Shown here: positions 1 through 5,286 of the stretch, one piece after another | How positions within the stretch are numbered: the first letter of the stretch is position 1 | Layout: each line of letters opens with the position of its first letter | Assembly: GCA_945877995.1 (NCBI GenBank) | Contig: CAMDXD010000300.1 | Coordinates: 1 to 5,286, forward strand | Length of the DNA stretch: 5,286 nt | Reading direction: 5' to 3' | DNA from: Bordetella parapertussis | GTDB taxonomy: Bacteria > Pseudomonadota > Gammaproteobacteria > Burkholderiales > CAIKXV01 | The notes under the pieces: generated by a model | What the model was told of the DNA's origin: nothing | The model's database searches: none | Seen by the model: the letters and a program-made list of their open reading frames with translations, nothing else | Position numbers and translations under genes: made by a program

Positions 1-1352
1 GCGCCGTGCAGCCGGGCTGCGGTTGCGCGGGCGGCAGTGGCCATCTCGCGCGCCATGATTGCACTGCGCCCGGTGTATCCGGCGGGATCGAGCGCGTCAC
101 GCAGCGCCTTCGCGTCCACCGCGCTGCGTACCCGCTCGTCGGCGAGCAGCTGGTCGACGATCGAACCGCCACGCGCCGAGGCTTCGACCACGGCCTGATG
201 CACCAGGTCGTGGGCGGGACCGCGGCCCAGCGTCGGCGCCAGCAGCATCATCGCGTTCTCGGCTGCGATCGCCCCGCCCGAGTGCGCAAGGTTGTCGCGC
301 ATACGCTCGGGGTGAAGGCGCAGGCAGGCGAGCAGCTGGTCCATCTCCCAGGCCAGTGCATAGGCGAGCGGGCCGGCACCTTCCATCAGCCAGTACATCA
401 TCTGGTTGTTGGCGGCGTCGCCTTCATGCGTGGGCTGCATCGCCTCGAGGGCGAGCGGCACCTGGCTGCGCATCCTGCCGGCCAGCGCGATCACCTGCAC
501 GGCAACCTTTGAATTGACCTTCTGCGGCATGGTGCTGGAGCCGACCACGTCCTCGCCCAGCGATTCGGAGACCTCGCCGATCTCGTCTGCCATCAGGGCG
601 TATAGCTCGCGTGCGATCTTCGAGAAGGTGCTGCCCAGCAATGCCAGCAGCAGCACGTACTCGGCTACATGGTCGGTGCCGGCGCGCGAGGGTACGGCGA
701 GCGGCGCGAGCCCAAGCCGGATCGACAACCGGCTGTTGAGCTCCGGGCCGTGCTCGCCGAACGCGTGCATTGCGCCCAGCGCGCCGCCCCAGAGCGACAC
801 GAACACCCGCGGTTCGGCGCCGCGCAGCCGGTCGACATGGCGCAGCAGCTCTTCGATCCAGGCCGCGACCTTGAGTCCGAAAGTGATCGGCAGCGCATGC
901 CTGTGATTGGTGCGCCCGGCGGTCAGCATGTCAGCGCTGGCCTCGCCGATCGCGGCCAGCCGCACGAGGATGTCGCCCAGCAGTGCGATCAATGCATCGT
1001 GCGCCTCGCGCATCAGCAGCGTGCGCCCGGTCTGGGTCAGGTTCTGGGTGGTGGCGCCCCAGTGGACGAAGTCGCCGGCATCGCCCTCGCAGGCGTGCGC
1101 CAGCGCATGCGCGATCGACAGTATCGGCGCGCGCGTGCGTGCGATGTCCGCGGCCAGTGCAACCGGGTCGAGCGCCGACAGGTTCGCCTTGCTGCGGATC
1201 TCGACGGCGGCCGCAAGCGGGATGATGCCCAGCTCCGCCTGCACTTCGGCGAGGGTCGCCTCGATGTCCAGGAACGACTGCCAGAGCCGCTCGCGGCTGA
1301 ACAGCGCTTCGACTTCCGCGACGCTTGGCCGCGGCGTTCGTGCAGAGGACAT
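1..1352 (-). CDS. Fumarase/aspartase-superfamily lyase, adenylosuccinate lyase / 3-carboxymuconate cycloisomerase-like (C-terminus cut by window edge)
   Basis: The frame is open from ATG at 1352 to the window edge, giving 450 residues with no stop; this is about full family length, so only a few C-terminal residues should be missing. Superfamily motifs appear in order: HWGATTQN (97-104), GRTNHRHALPITFGLK (146-161) and the signature GSSTMPQKVN (271-280), whose serines lie on the flexible catalytic loop. HEGDAANNQMMYW follows at 309-321. Such lyases are normally cytoplasmic homotetramers that eliminate fumarate, or isomerise, by proton abstraction next to a carboxylate. The order of motifs resembles adenylosuccinate lyase and PcaB-type cycloisomerases. 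However, the catalytic His of the TH motif is Asn149, and the ER of the usual HER motif is EG, so purine synthesis is unlikely. The gene follows receptor B by 23 bp, suggesting a catabolic role on an imported acid. No clear Shine-Dalgarno precedes the ATG, but no other in-frame start is near. Superfamily is certain; substrate is unknown. Confidence 0.9.
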   Translation of the reverse strand, partial: MSSARTPRPSVAEVEALFSRERLWQSFLDIEATLAEVQAELGIIPLAAAVEIRSKANLSALDPVALAADIARTRAPILSIAHALAHACEGDAGDFVHWGATTQNLTQTGRTLLMREAHDALIALLGDILVRLAAIGEASADMLTAGRTNHRHALPITFGLKVAAWIEELLRHVDRLRGAEPRVFVSLWGGALGAMHAFGEHGPELNSRLSIRLGLAPLAVPSRAGTDHVAEYVLLLALLGSTFSKIARELYALMADEIGEVSESLGEDVVGSSTMPQKVNSKVAVQVIALAGRMRSQVPLALEAMQPTHEGDAANNQMMYWLMEGAGPLAYALAWEMDQLLACLRLHPERMRDNLAHSGGAIAAENAMMLLAPTLGRGPAHDLVHQAVVEASARGGSIVDQLLADERVRSAVDAKALRDALDPAGYTGRSAIMAREMATAARATAARLHG

Positions 1353-1375
1353 GGGCGCAGGCCGGTGCGTGGCGC

Positions 1376-2365
1376 TCAGTTGCCCCGGGCTTCGGCGTAC
1401 TTGATCACCTTCGCCCACTTGACGGTTTCGCTGCGGATCAGTTCCGCGAACTGCTCCGGGGTGCCTGCGACCGGCACCGCACCGAGCGCGGTGTAGCGCT
1501 CGATCACCAGCGGTGCCTTCACTGCCCGCTGCATCTCGGCGTTGAGCCGGTCGAGGACCGGCCGGGGTATCCCGGCCGGGGCGAGGATGCCGCCCCAGGT
1601 CGTCACTTCGAAACCGGGGACCCCGGATTCAGCGACCGTCGGCACGTCCGGGAAGGCGGGCAGCCGTTTCGCGCCGGTGACCGCAAGCGCACGCAGGCGC
1701 CCCGACTGGATGTGCGCGCCGACGCCGGTCATCGGGTCGAACAGCATGTGCACATGGCCCGCCATCACGTCGGCTGCAGCCTGCGCACCGCCCTTGTAGG
1801 GGACGTGCAGGATGCGGGTGCCAGTCATCATCTTGAAGTACTCGCCGGCGAGGTAGCCGATGGTGCCGGTGCCGGCCGACGAGTTGCTCAGGTCGCCCGG
1901 ACGCTTGCGTGCGAGCGCGATCAAGCCCTTCAGGTCCTTGACCGCCAGCGCCGCGGTCACGGCGAGCATCAGCGGCGCGTCGACGGCCTGCGACACCGGC
2001 TGGAAGTCGCGCGCGACGTTGTAGGGCAGGCCGGGGGTGACCGTCGGGTTGATCGCCAGCGGTCCCGGGCCTGCATAACCGATCACATACCCGTCCGCGG
2101 CCGCGCCGGCCAGTGCCTGCATGCCGATCGCCCCGCCGGCACCGGCCCGGTTGTCGGCGACCACCTGCTGGCCCATCTGCCGCGCCAGCTCGGTGCCGAA
2201 CAGCCGGGCCGAGACATCAGTCGCGCTGCCCGCGGCGAACGGGATGATCAGGCGGATCGGCTTGTTCGGAAATTCGGCTGCAGCCCCGGTTGCCGAACCT
2301 GCGGTGCCGGTGAGGGCGGCCGCGAGTGCCAGCGGACCGATGCAGTGTCGGATAGTGCGGTTCAT
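1376..2365 (-). CDS. Bug/TctC-family periplasmic substrate-binding protein (receptor B)
   Basis: This is a 329-residue extracytoplasmic solute receptor of the tripartite tricarboxylate transporter (TTT) type, full length for the family. An N-terminal export signal (R3, R6, hydrophobic PLALAAAL, likely cleavage after A28-A29-A30) precedes the mature start EFPNKPIRLI. Family landmarks are IPFAAGSATD (41-50) and DNRAGAGGAIG (71-81), the two loops that frame the ligand in known Bug structures, then HVPYKGG (187-193) at the lobe crossover and a C-terminal ETVKWAKVIK helix. It departs from its neighbours in having GS rather than GG in the first loop and LAVTAA where they have LVVHPS or LLVHPS. The start is ATG 2365: AAGGGAG lies 7 nt upstream and the preceding gene stops 2 bp before. 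An in-frame ATG at 2410 would overlap receptor A and is less likely. Bug proteins bind organic acids, amino acids or similar small molecules; the ligand cannot be read here. Confidence 0.95.
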   Translation of the reverse strand: MNRTIRHCIGPLALAAALTGTAGSATGAAAEFPNKPIRLIIPFAAGSATDVSARLFGTELARQMGQQVVADNRAGAGGAIGMQALAGAAADGYVIGYAGPGPLAINPTVTPGLPYNVARDFQPVSQAVDAPLMLAVTAALAVKDLKGLIALARKRPGDLSNSSAGTGTIGYLAGEYFKMMTGTRILHVPYKGGAQAAADVMAGHVHMLFDPMTGVGAHIQSGRLRALAVTGAKRLPAFPDVPTVAESGVPGFEVTTWGGILAPAGIPRPVLDRLNAEMQRAVKAPLVIERYTALGAVPVAGTPEQFAELIRSETVKWAKVIKYAEARGN

Positions 2366-2367
2366 GT

Positions 2368-3375
2368 TCAGTCTCCCTTGAGCCCGGATGCGGCGATCAC
2401 CTTGCGCCACTTGGCCGTCTCGTCGCGCAGGAAGGCCTCGAACGCCGCCGGCGTCGAAGCGATACCGTCGATGCCCTGGCTCGCGAATCGTTCGCGCACT
2501 TCCGACGTGGCCAGCGTCTTCACCAGCGCCTCGTGCAGCCGTGAGACCACCAGCTTCGGCAGGCCTGCGGGTCCTACGAAGCCGTACCAGCCGCTGGTGT
2601 CATAGCGGAATCCGGCCTCCTGGATGGTCGGCAGTTCCGGCAACAGGTTCGACCGTTTCGTGCCGGCCATCGCGATCGCGCGCAGCTTTCCGGCGCGCAC
2701 CTGCGGCAGCGCCGACGAGATGCCGTTGAACATCATGTCGACCTCGCCGCCGATCAGCGCGCCCATGCCGGGCCCCGCGCCCTTGTACGGCACGTGCACC
2801 ACCTTCAGTCCCGCAACCAGGTTGAACAGCTCGGCGGCCATGTGGATGCCGGTACCCGGTCCGCCGGATGCGAAGTTCATCTGCCCGGGGCGCGCGCGCG
2901 CGAGCGCGACCAGTTCCTGCACTGTCTTCGCCTGTACCGATGGATGCACCAGCAGCACATACGCCTGCTCGGCGACCAGCGACAGGGCGGTGAAGTCGCG
3001 CAGTGGATCGTAGGACGGCTTCGACTGGCGCAGCGGTTCGATCGCGAGCGGGCCGGAATGGCTGATCATCACCGTGTAGCCGTCGGGCTGGCTGCGCGCG
3101 ACGATCTCGGCGCCGATGCCGCCACCGGCGCCGGCGCGGTTGTCCGCGACCAGCGGCTGGCCGATGGCCTCGCCGTAGTTCAGCGCGACGATGCGTGCGA
3201 CGATATCCGCGGGGCCGCCGGGCGAGGCGGGAATCATCAGCCGGATCGGCCGGGCGGGGAAGGCCTGCGCGGATGCGTCGATCGCGGGCAGCGCCAGCGC
3301 AAGCAGCAGTGCCGTGCTGGCCGCGGCCATCCTGCGTGCATCCTCTGCGGCTGATGCCGTCTTCGGGAATGTCAT
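2368..3375 (-). CDS. Bug/TctC-family periplasmic substrate-binding protein (receptor A)
   Basis: This 335-residue TTT-type solute receptor is the first gene of the leftward block. The n-region is long (about 15 residues ending in RR), followed by the hydrophobic stretch AAASTALLLALALPAI and probable cleavage at ASA or AQA (residues 34-38), before FPARPIRLMIP. Family landmarks are IPASPGGPAD (48-57), DNRAGAGGGIG (78-88), PDGYTV (97-102), YDPLRDFTALS (122-132), LLVHPS (141-146), ASGGPGTG (169-176) and HVPYKG (194-199), ending in RDETAKWRKVI. The start at ATG 3375 is set by an AGGAGG 10 nt upstream; an earlier in-frame ATG at 3417 would lie inside the regulatory gap and lacks a comparable site. 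An internal Met at residue 16 would lose the arginines of the signal peptide. By eye its N-terminal half resembles receptor C more than the adjacent receptor B. The protein should bind a small acid-like ligand in the periplasm; no TctA/TctB genes are visible. Confidence 0.95.
   Translation of the reverse strand: MTFPKTASAAEDARRMAAASTALLLALALPAIDASAQAFPARPIRLMIPASPGGPADIVARIVALNYGEAIGQPLVADNRAGAGGGIGAEIVARSQPDGYTVMISHSGPLAIEPLRQSKPSYDPLRDFTALSLVAEQAYVLLVHPSVQAKTVQELVALARARPGQMNFASGGPGTGIHMAAELFNLVAGLKVVHVPYKGAGPGMGALIGGEVDMMFNGISSALPQVRAGKLRAIAMAGTKRSNLLPELPTIQEAGFRYDTSGWYGFVGPAGLPKLVVSRLHEALVKTLATSEVRERFASQGIDGIASTPAAFEAFLRDETAKWRKVIAASGLKGD
2373..2379 (-). promoter_or_regulatory. Ribosome binding site of receptor B inside the end of receptor A
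   Basis: AAGGGAG on the minus strand lies 7 nt before ATG 2365 and within the last codons of receptor A, whose stop is 2 bp before the ATG. The arrangement implies coupled translation and selects ATG 2365. Confidence 0.7.
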
Positions 3376-3383
3376 TGCGTATG

Positions 3384-3391
3384 TTCCTCCT
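3384..3391 (-). promoter_or_regulatory. Strong ribosome binding site of receptor A
   Basis: The minus strand reads AGGAGGAA here, a near-perfect Shine-Dalgarno 8-10 nt before ATG 3375. It fixes the start of receptor A against the upstream in-frame ATG at 3417. Confidence 0.8.
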
Positions 3392-3399
3392 GTGCGGTG

Positions 3400-3428
3400 A
3401 TGGTGACCTGCATGCATGACGGGGTCAA
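3400..3428 (-). promoter_or_regulatory. Candidate leftward sigma-70-like promoter
   Basis: On the minus strand TTGACC (3428-3423, five of six to the -35 consensus) is followed after 17 bp by CACCAT (3405-3400, only three of six to the -10 consensus). The spacing is ideal but the -10 is weak and the implied leader would be only about 18 nt. The left TGCATGCA repeat fills the spacer, where a bound regulator would block or assist the polymerase. Confidence 0.25.
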
Positions 3429-3459
3429 CAAGGAGCCGCGCAGGCTTGCATGCACGACG
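3409..3459. repeat. Two 13-bp near-direct repeats containing the palindrome TGCATGCA (candidate operators)
   Basis: TGCATGCATGACG at 3409-3421 and TGCATGCACGACG at 3447-3459 match in 12 of 13 positions and start 38 bp apart. The first eight bases of each are a perfect palindrome, as expected for a site bound by a dimeric regulator. The left copy lies inside the candidate leftward promoter; the right copy ends 20 bp before the candidate rightward -10 box. A 5-bp inverted repeat (TGACC at 3404-3408, GGTCA at 3423-3427) also brackets the left copy. The repeats are seen directly; regulator binding is inferred. Confidence 0.45.
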
Positions 3460-3479
3460 CAGCAGCGGTGTCCGGCGCG

Positions 3480-3485
3480 TATCAT
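3480..3485 (+). promoter_or_regulatory. Candidate -10 box (TATCAT) of the rightward promoter
   Basis: TATCAT matches the sigma-70 -10 consensus at five of six bases in otherwise GC-rich DNA and would start the transcript near 3492, leaving a leader of about 27 nt before GTG 3519. No good -35 hexamer sits 16-18 bp upstream; that is common at activator-dependent promoters, and the right TGCATGCA repeat lies just there. Confidence 0.4.
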
Positions 3486-3504
3486 CGCTGCCACCGAATA
3501 CACG

Positions 3505-3513
3505 AAGGAGGAG
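3505..3513 (+). promoter_or_regulatory. Strong ribosome binding site deciding the GTG start of the oxidoreductase
   Basis: AAGGAGGAG is an extended Shine-Dalgarno with AGGAGG ending 7 nt before GTG 3519. Another in-frame GTG at 3513 overlaps it and is too close, and ATG 3450 lies upstream of it, so GTG 3519 is the best start. Confidence 0.8.
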
Positions 3514-3518
3514 TGCAG

Positions 3519-4613
3519 GTGAGCATCCACGCGAGCACCAGGCCCCTGGGTGTCGCCGTCATCGGGGCCGGCCGCATCGGCACCCTGCGCGCGCGCCTCT
3601 CGGCAAAGCATCCGTCGGTCGGCTTCCTCGCGATCTCGGACCTCGATCCGTCACGCGCGCAGGCACTGGCGAAGACGACCGCTGCGGACTTCTCCAGTGG
3701 CAACAACAACGAGGTGATCGAACGTCCCGAGGTGAACGCGGTGTTCGTGTCGACCCCGGAAGGCGAGCATGTCGCGCCGATCATCCGCGCGCTCGAACTG
3801 GGCAAGCCGGTGCTGGTCGAGAAGCCGATCGCGCTCGAACTCGCCGATGCACAGCGCATCGTCGATGCGATGCGCGCGAACAACGGCAACCTGCGCATCG
3901 GCTACAGCCGTCGCTTCAAGGAGTGCTTCCTGCGGGCGAAGGAGCAGATGAACCACGGCCGCCTCGGCACCGTCGTCGGTGGCCTGGCGCGCGTCTACAA
4001 CTCGCGCGCGCAGGCGTTCTCCATCCTCAAGCGCGACCCGCATGCGACGCCGGTGCTCGACGTGCTCACCTACTACGTCGACCTGATGTGCTGGTTCCTC
4101 GAAGGCAATCGCCCGGTCGAGGTGGTCGCGCGTGGCCAGCACGGCATCTTCAAGAAGGCCGGCTACAGCGCGCACGACGTCACCTGGGCGATCGTCACCT
4201 TCGCCGACGGCGCGGTGATCAGCTTCGGCGTGAGCTACGCGCTGCCCGCGCAGTACCCGACGCTGGGCCAGTCAGACCGGGTCGAACTGCTGGGCACAGA
4301 AGGCACGATGATCATCGATGATGACCACATGGACCACCTGATCTATTCCGAGAAGGGCATCCCGCATGCGTACGTGCCCGACCATGGCGTGCCGTTCGCG
4401 TTCCTCGGCAGCAACACCGCCGGCGACTGGGCGCTGGGCGAGTTCTGGGGGCCGCTCGGCAACGAGACGCGCAGCTGGCTCGATTCGCTGGTGACCGGTG
4501 CCGATACGCCGCACTGCCGCGCCGATGCTGCACTGGTCAACCTTGAAACGACGATCGCGATGGAACGGTCAGCCCGATCGGGGCAGGCGGTGCGCCTGCC
4601 GCTGGAAACCTGA
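3519..4613 (+). CDS. Gfo/Idh/MocA-family NAD(P)-dependent oxidoreductase (myo-inositol dehydrogenase-like)
   Basis: This 364-residue enzyme has full family length. The N-terminal Rossmann domain begins with VAVIGAGRIG (12-21, GxGxxG at 16-21), and the acidic D41 of ISDLD ends the second strand; an acid there often favours NAD over NADP. The family motif VEKP (100-103) carries the catalytic Lys102, and GYSRRF (128-133) opens the C-terminal substrate domain. The usual catalytic pattern D-x-x-x-H is D181-x-x-x-Y185, with D188 after it. Tyr at this position is known in glucose-fructose oxidoreductase and dimeric dihydrodiol dehydrogenase. No signal peptide is seen, so it should be cytoplasmic, oxidising a hydroxyl of a sugar, cyclitol or dihydrodiol, or reducing the ketone. 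The start is GTG 3519, because AAGGAGGAG ends just before it with AGGAGG 7 nt away; the longer frame from ATG 3450 would run through the promoter and a repeat. Its stop TGA lies 11 bp before receptor C. The substrate is undetermined. Confidence 0.94.
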   Translation: MSIHASTRPLGVAVIGAGRIGTLRARLSAKHPSVGFLAISDLDPSRAQALAKTTAADFSSGNNNEVIERPEVNAVFVSTPEGEHVAPIIRALELGKPVLVEKPIALELADAQRIVDAMRANNGNLRIGYSRRFKECFLRAKEQMNHGRLGTVVGGLARVYNSRAQAFSILKRDPHATPVLDVLTYYVDLMCWFLEGNRPVEVVARGQHGIFKKAGYSAHDVTWAIVTFADGAVISFGVSYALPAQYPTLGQSDRVELLGTEGTMIIDDDHMDHLIYSEKGIPHAYVPDHGVPFAFLGSNTAGDWALGEFWGPLGNETRSWLDSLVTGADTPHCRADAALVNLETTIAMERSARSGQAVRLPLET

Positions 4614-4615
4614 GG
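4612..4615 (+). promoter_or_regulatory. Short ribosome binding site of receptor C overlapping the oxidoreductase stop
   Basis: GAGG shares two bases with the TGA stop at 4611-4613 and lies 9 nt before ATG 4625. It touches ATG 4616, making that start unlikely, and is 12 nt from ATG 4628. The site is weak, so coupling to upstream translation probably matters. Confidence 0.5.
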
Positions 4616-4624
4616 ATGCACTCG

Positions 4625-5286
4625 ATGATGTGCAGCAAAGCAAAGTTGGCTTATCGGCTCGCCGTGGCCTCGTCCGCCGCGCTCGCGCTCGCGTGCCCGG
4701 CCGTTGCAGGCGCGCAGCAGGCCTACCCCTCACGCCCGGTGCGGCTGGTGTCGCCGAATCCACCCGGCGGCGCGAACGACGTGATCGCGCGCATCGTGGT
4801 GAACAAGCTCGCCGAGGTAATCGGCGTGCCAATGGTGATCGACAACCGTGGCGGCGCTGGAGGCACGATCGGCGGCGAGATCGCTGCGCGCGCGGTGCCT
4901 GACGGATACACGCTGCTCGCCGGCTCGATCTCGACGCACTCGTTCTCGCCAGTCATTTCGCCGAAGCTCTCGTACGATCCGATCCGTGATTTCACGCCGG
5001 TGTCGCTGTTCGCGATCTCGCAGAACCTGCTGGTCGTGCATCCTTCGCTGCCGGTCAACAGCGTGAAGGACCTGGTCGCGATGGCGAAGTCGAAGCCGAA
5101 CACGCTCAACTACGCATCCGGCGGTACCGGGTCGACCAGCCACTTCGCGATCGCGCTGTTCGTCAGTGCGGCTGGCATCGCGAACGGCACGGTGCACGTG
5201 CCGTACAAGGGCGGCGCGCCCTCAGTGGCTGCAACGGTGTCCAACGAGACCCAGTTCTACTTCGGGCCGATGGCGGGCAGCATCCC
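4625..5286 (+). CDS. Bug/TctC-family periplasmic substrate-binding protein (receptor C), C-terminus cut by window edge
   Basis: The first 220 residues of a third TTT-type receptor are visible, about two thirds of the usual 320-330; the frame stays open to the window end. A basic n-region (K5, K7, R11), a hydrophobic core VASSAALALACPAV and an AGA cleavage site (28-30) lead to QQAYPSRPVRLVSP. Family landmarks are SPNPPGGAND (43-52), DNRGGAGGTIGG (73-84), PDGYTLLAG (92-100), YDPIRDFTPVS (117-127), LVVHPS (136-141), YASGGTGSTSH (163-173) and HVPYKGG (191-197). Three in-frame ATGs cluster at 4616, 4625 and 4628. ATG 4625 is preferred because GAGG at 4612-4615 is 9 nt upstream; that site overlaps the stop codon of the oxidoreductase, which suggests translational coupling. 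The gene is therefore probably co-transcribed with the dehydrogenase, and may supply or sense its substrate. The ligand is unknown. Confidence 0.93.
   Translation, partial: MMCSKAKLAYRLAVASSAALALACPAVAGAQQAYPSRPVRLVSPNPPGGANDVIARIVVNKLAEVIGVPMVIDNRGGAGGTIGGEIAARAVPDGYTLLAGSISTHSFSPVISPKLSYDPIRDFTPVSLFAISQNLLVVHPSLPVNSVKDLVAMAKSKPNTLNYASGGTGSTSHFAIALFVSAAGIANGTVHVPYKGGAPSVAATVSNETQFYFGPMAGSI

Larger units (their letters stand above)
3376..3518. promoter_or_regulatory. Divergent intergenic regulatory region
   Basis: This 143-bp gap is the only space in the window that can hold promoters, since all other gene-gene gaps are 2-23 bp. It must drive the leftward receptor-receptor-lyase block and the rightward oxidoreductase-receptor block. 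It holds a strong ribosome binding site at each end, a TATCAT candidate -10 box for the rightward promoter, a weaker candidate leftward promoter, and two copies of a 13-bp repeat centred on TGCATGCA. Shared control by one regulator is inferred; no regulator gene is in view. Confidence 0.75.

Noticed and set aside
6..1496. Several plus-strand frames of 150-275 codons opposite the lyase
   Set aside because: The minus strand carries all superfamily motifs in one unbroken frame. The plus frames overlap one another and show no domain pattern.
1325..2605. A 426-codon open frame on the plus strand opposite receptor B and parts of its neighbours
   Set aside because: It has no family motif, is rich in Arg, His, Gly and Ala, and is antisense to clearly conserved proteins across two gene junctions. 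Long antisense frames are expected in GC-rich DNA.
2880..2920. GCGCGCGCGCGC-like tract within receptor A as a possible simple-sequence repeat
   Set aside because: It is short, in frame, and encodes ordinary Ala-Arg residues (ALARARPGQ) common at this position of the family; no sign of slippage or phase variation.
2794..3354. A 186-codon plus-strand frame opposite receptor A
   Set aside because: Composition-driven shadow of the receptor gene, with no plausible start region or motif.
3376..3383. Tat-type export signal for receptor A because of the RR pair at residues 14-15
   Set aside because: The residues after RR (MAAAS) do not match the twin-arginine consensus, and Bug receptors are normally Sec exported.
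3651..4175. A 174-codon minus-strand frame opposite the oxidoreductase
   Set aside because: Antisense to the Rossmann and catalytic motifs and without recognisable features; a codon-bias artefact.
4625..4700. Possible lipoprotein signal in receptor C (ALALAC, Cys24)
   Set aside because: The residues before the Cys (A-L-A) fit the lipobox poorly, Pro follows the Cys, and a good AGA signal-peptidase I site lies a few residues later, as in other periplasmic Bug proteins.

Overview
The window is GC-rich (roughly two thirds G+C by eye), with dense, same-strand gene blocks, very short intergenic gaps and three periplasmic receptors of the Bug/TctC family. That expansion is typical of Burkholderiales-like Betaproteobacteria (Bordetella, Achromobacter, Cupriavidus, Variovorax and relatives). 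The assignment is inferred from gene content and composition only; no ribosomal or other marker gene is present.

Layout. Two gene blocks diverge from a 143-bp regulatory gap at 3376-3518. Leftward (minus strand, in order of transcription) are Bug/TctC receptor A (3375-2368), Bug/TctC receptor B (2365-1376), and a fumarase/aspartase-superfamily lyase related to adenylosuccinate lyase and 3-carboxymuconate cycloisomerase (1352 to the window edge, lacking only its last residues). Rightward (plus strand) are a Gfo/Idh/MocA NAD(P)-dependent oxidoreductase starting at a GTG (3519-4613) and a third Bug/TctC receptor C (4625 to the window edge, about two thirds of the protein visible). Gaps within the blocks are 2, 23 and 11 bp, so each block looks like an operon. 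No stretch over 300 bases lacks a gene.

How the genes may work together. The receptors should bind small organic acids or related compounds in the periplasm. The dehydrogenase and lyase would be cytoplasmic enzymes acting on the imported compound, so the simplest reading is a small catabolic island for a carboxylated or polyhydroxylated substrate. The substrate cannot be read from the sequence. No TctA/TctB membrane components and no regulator gene lie in the window. The shared gap carries two near-identical 13-bp direct repeats, each built on the palindrome TGCATGCA, which are the best candidate operators.

The most interesting points are the lyase active-site motif (Asn where the family's catalytic His sits, with a His beside it), the Tyr-for-His catalytic triad of the oxidoreductase, three divergent receptors in under 5.3 kb, and the paired TGCATGCA repeats. 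I see no RNA gene, mobile element, CRISPR array or broken gene. Nothing here is convincingly a new kind of system.
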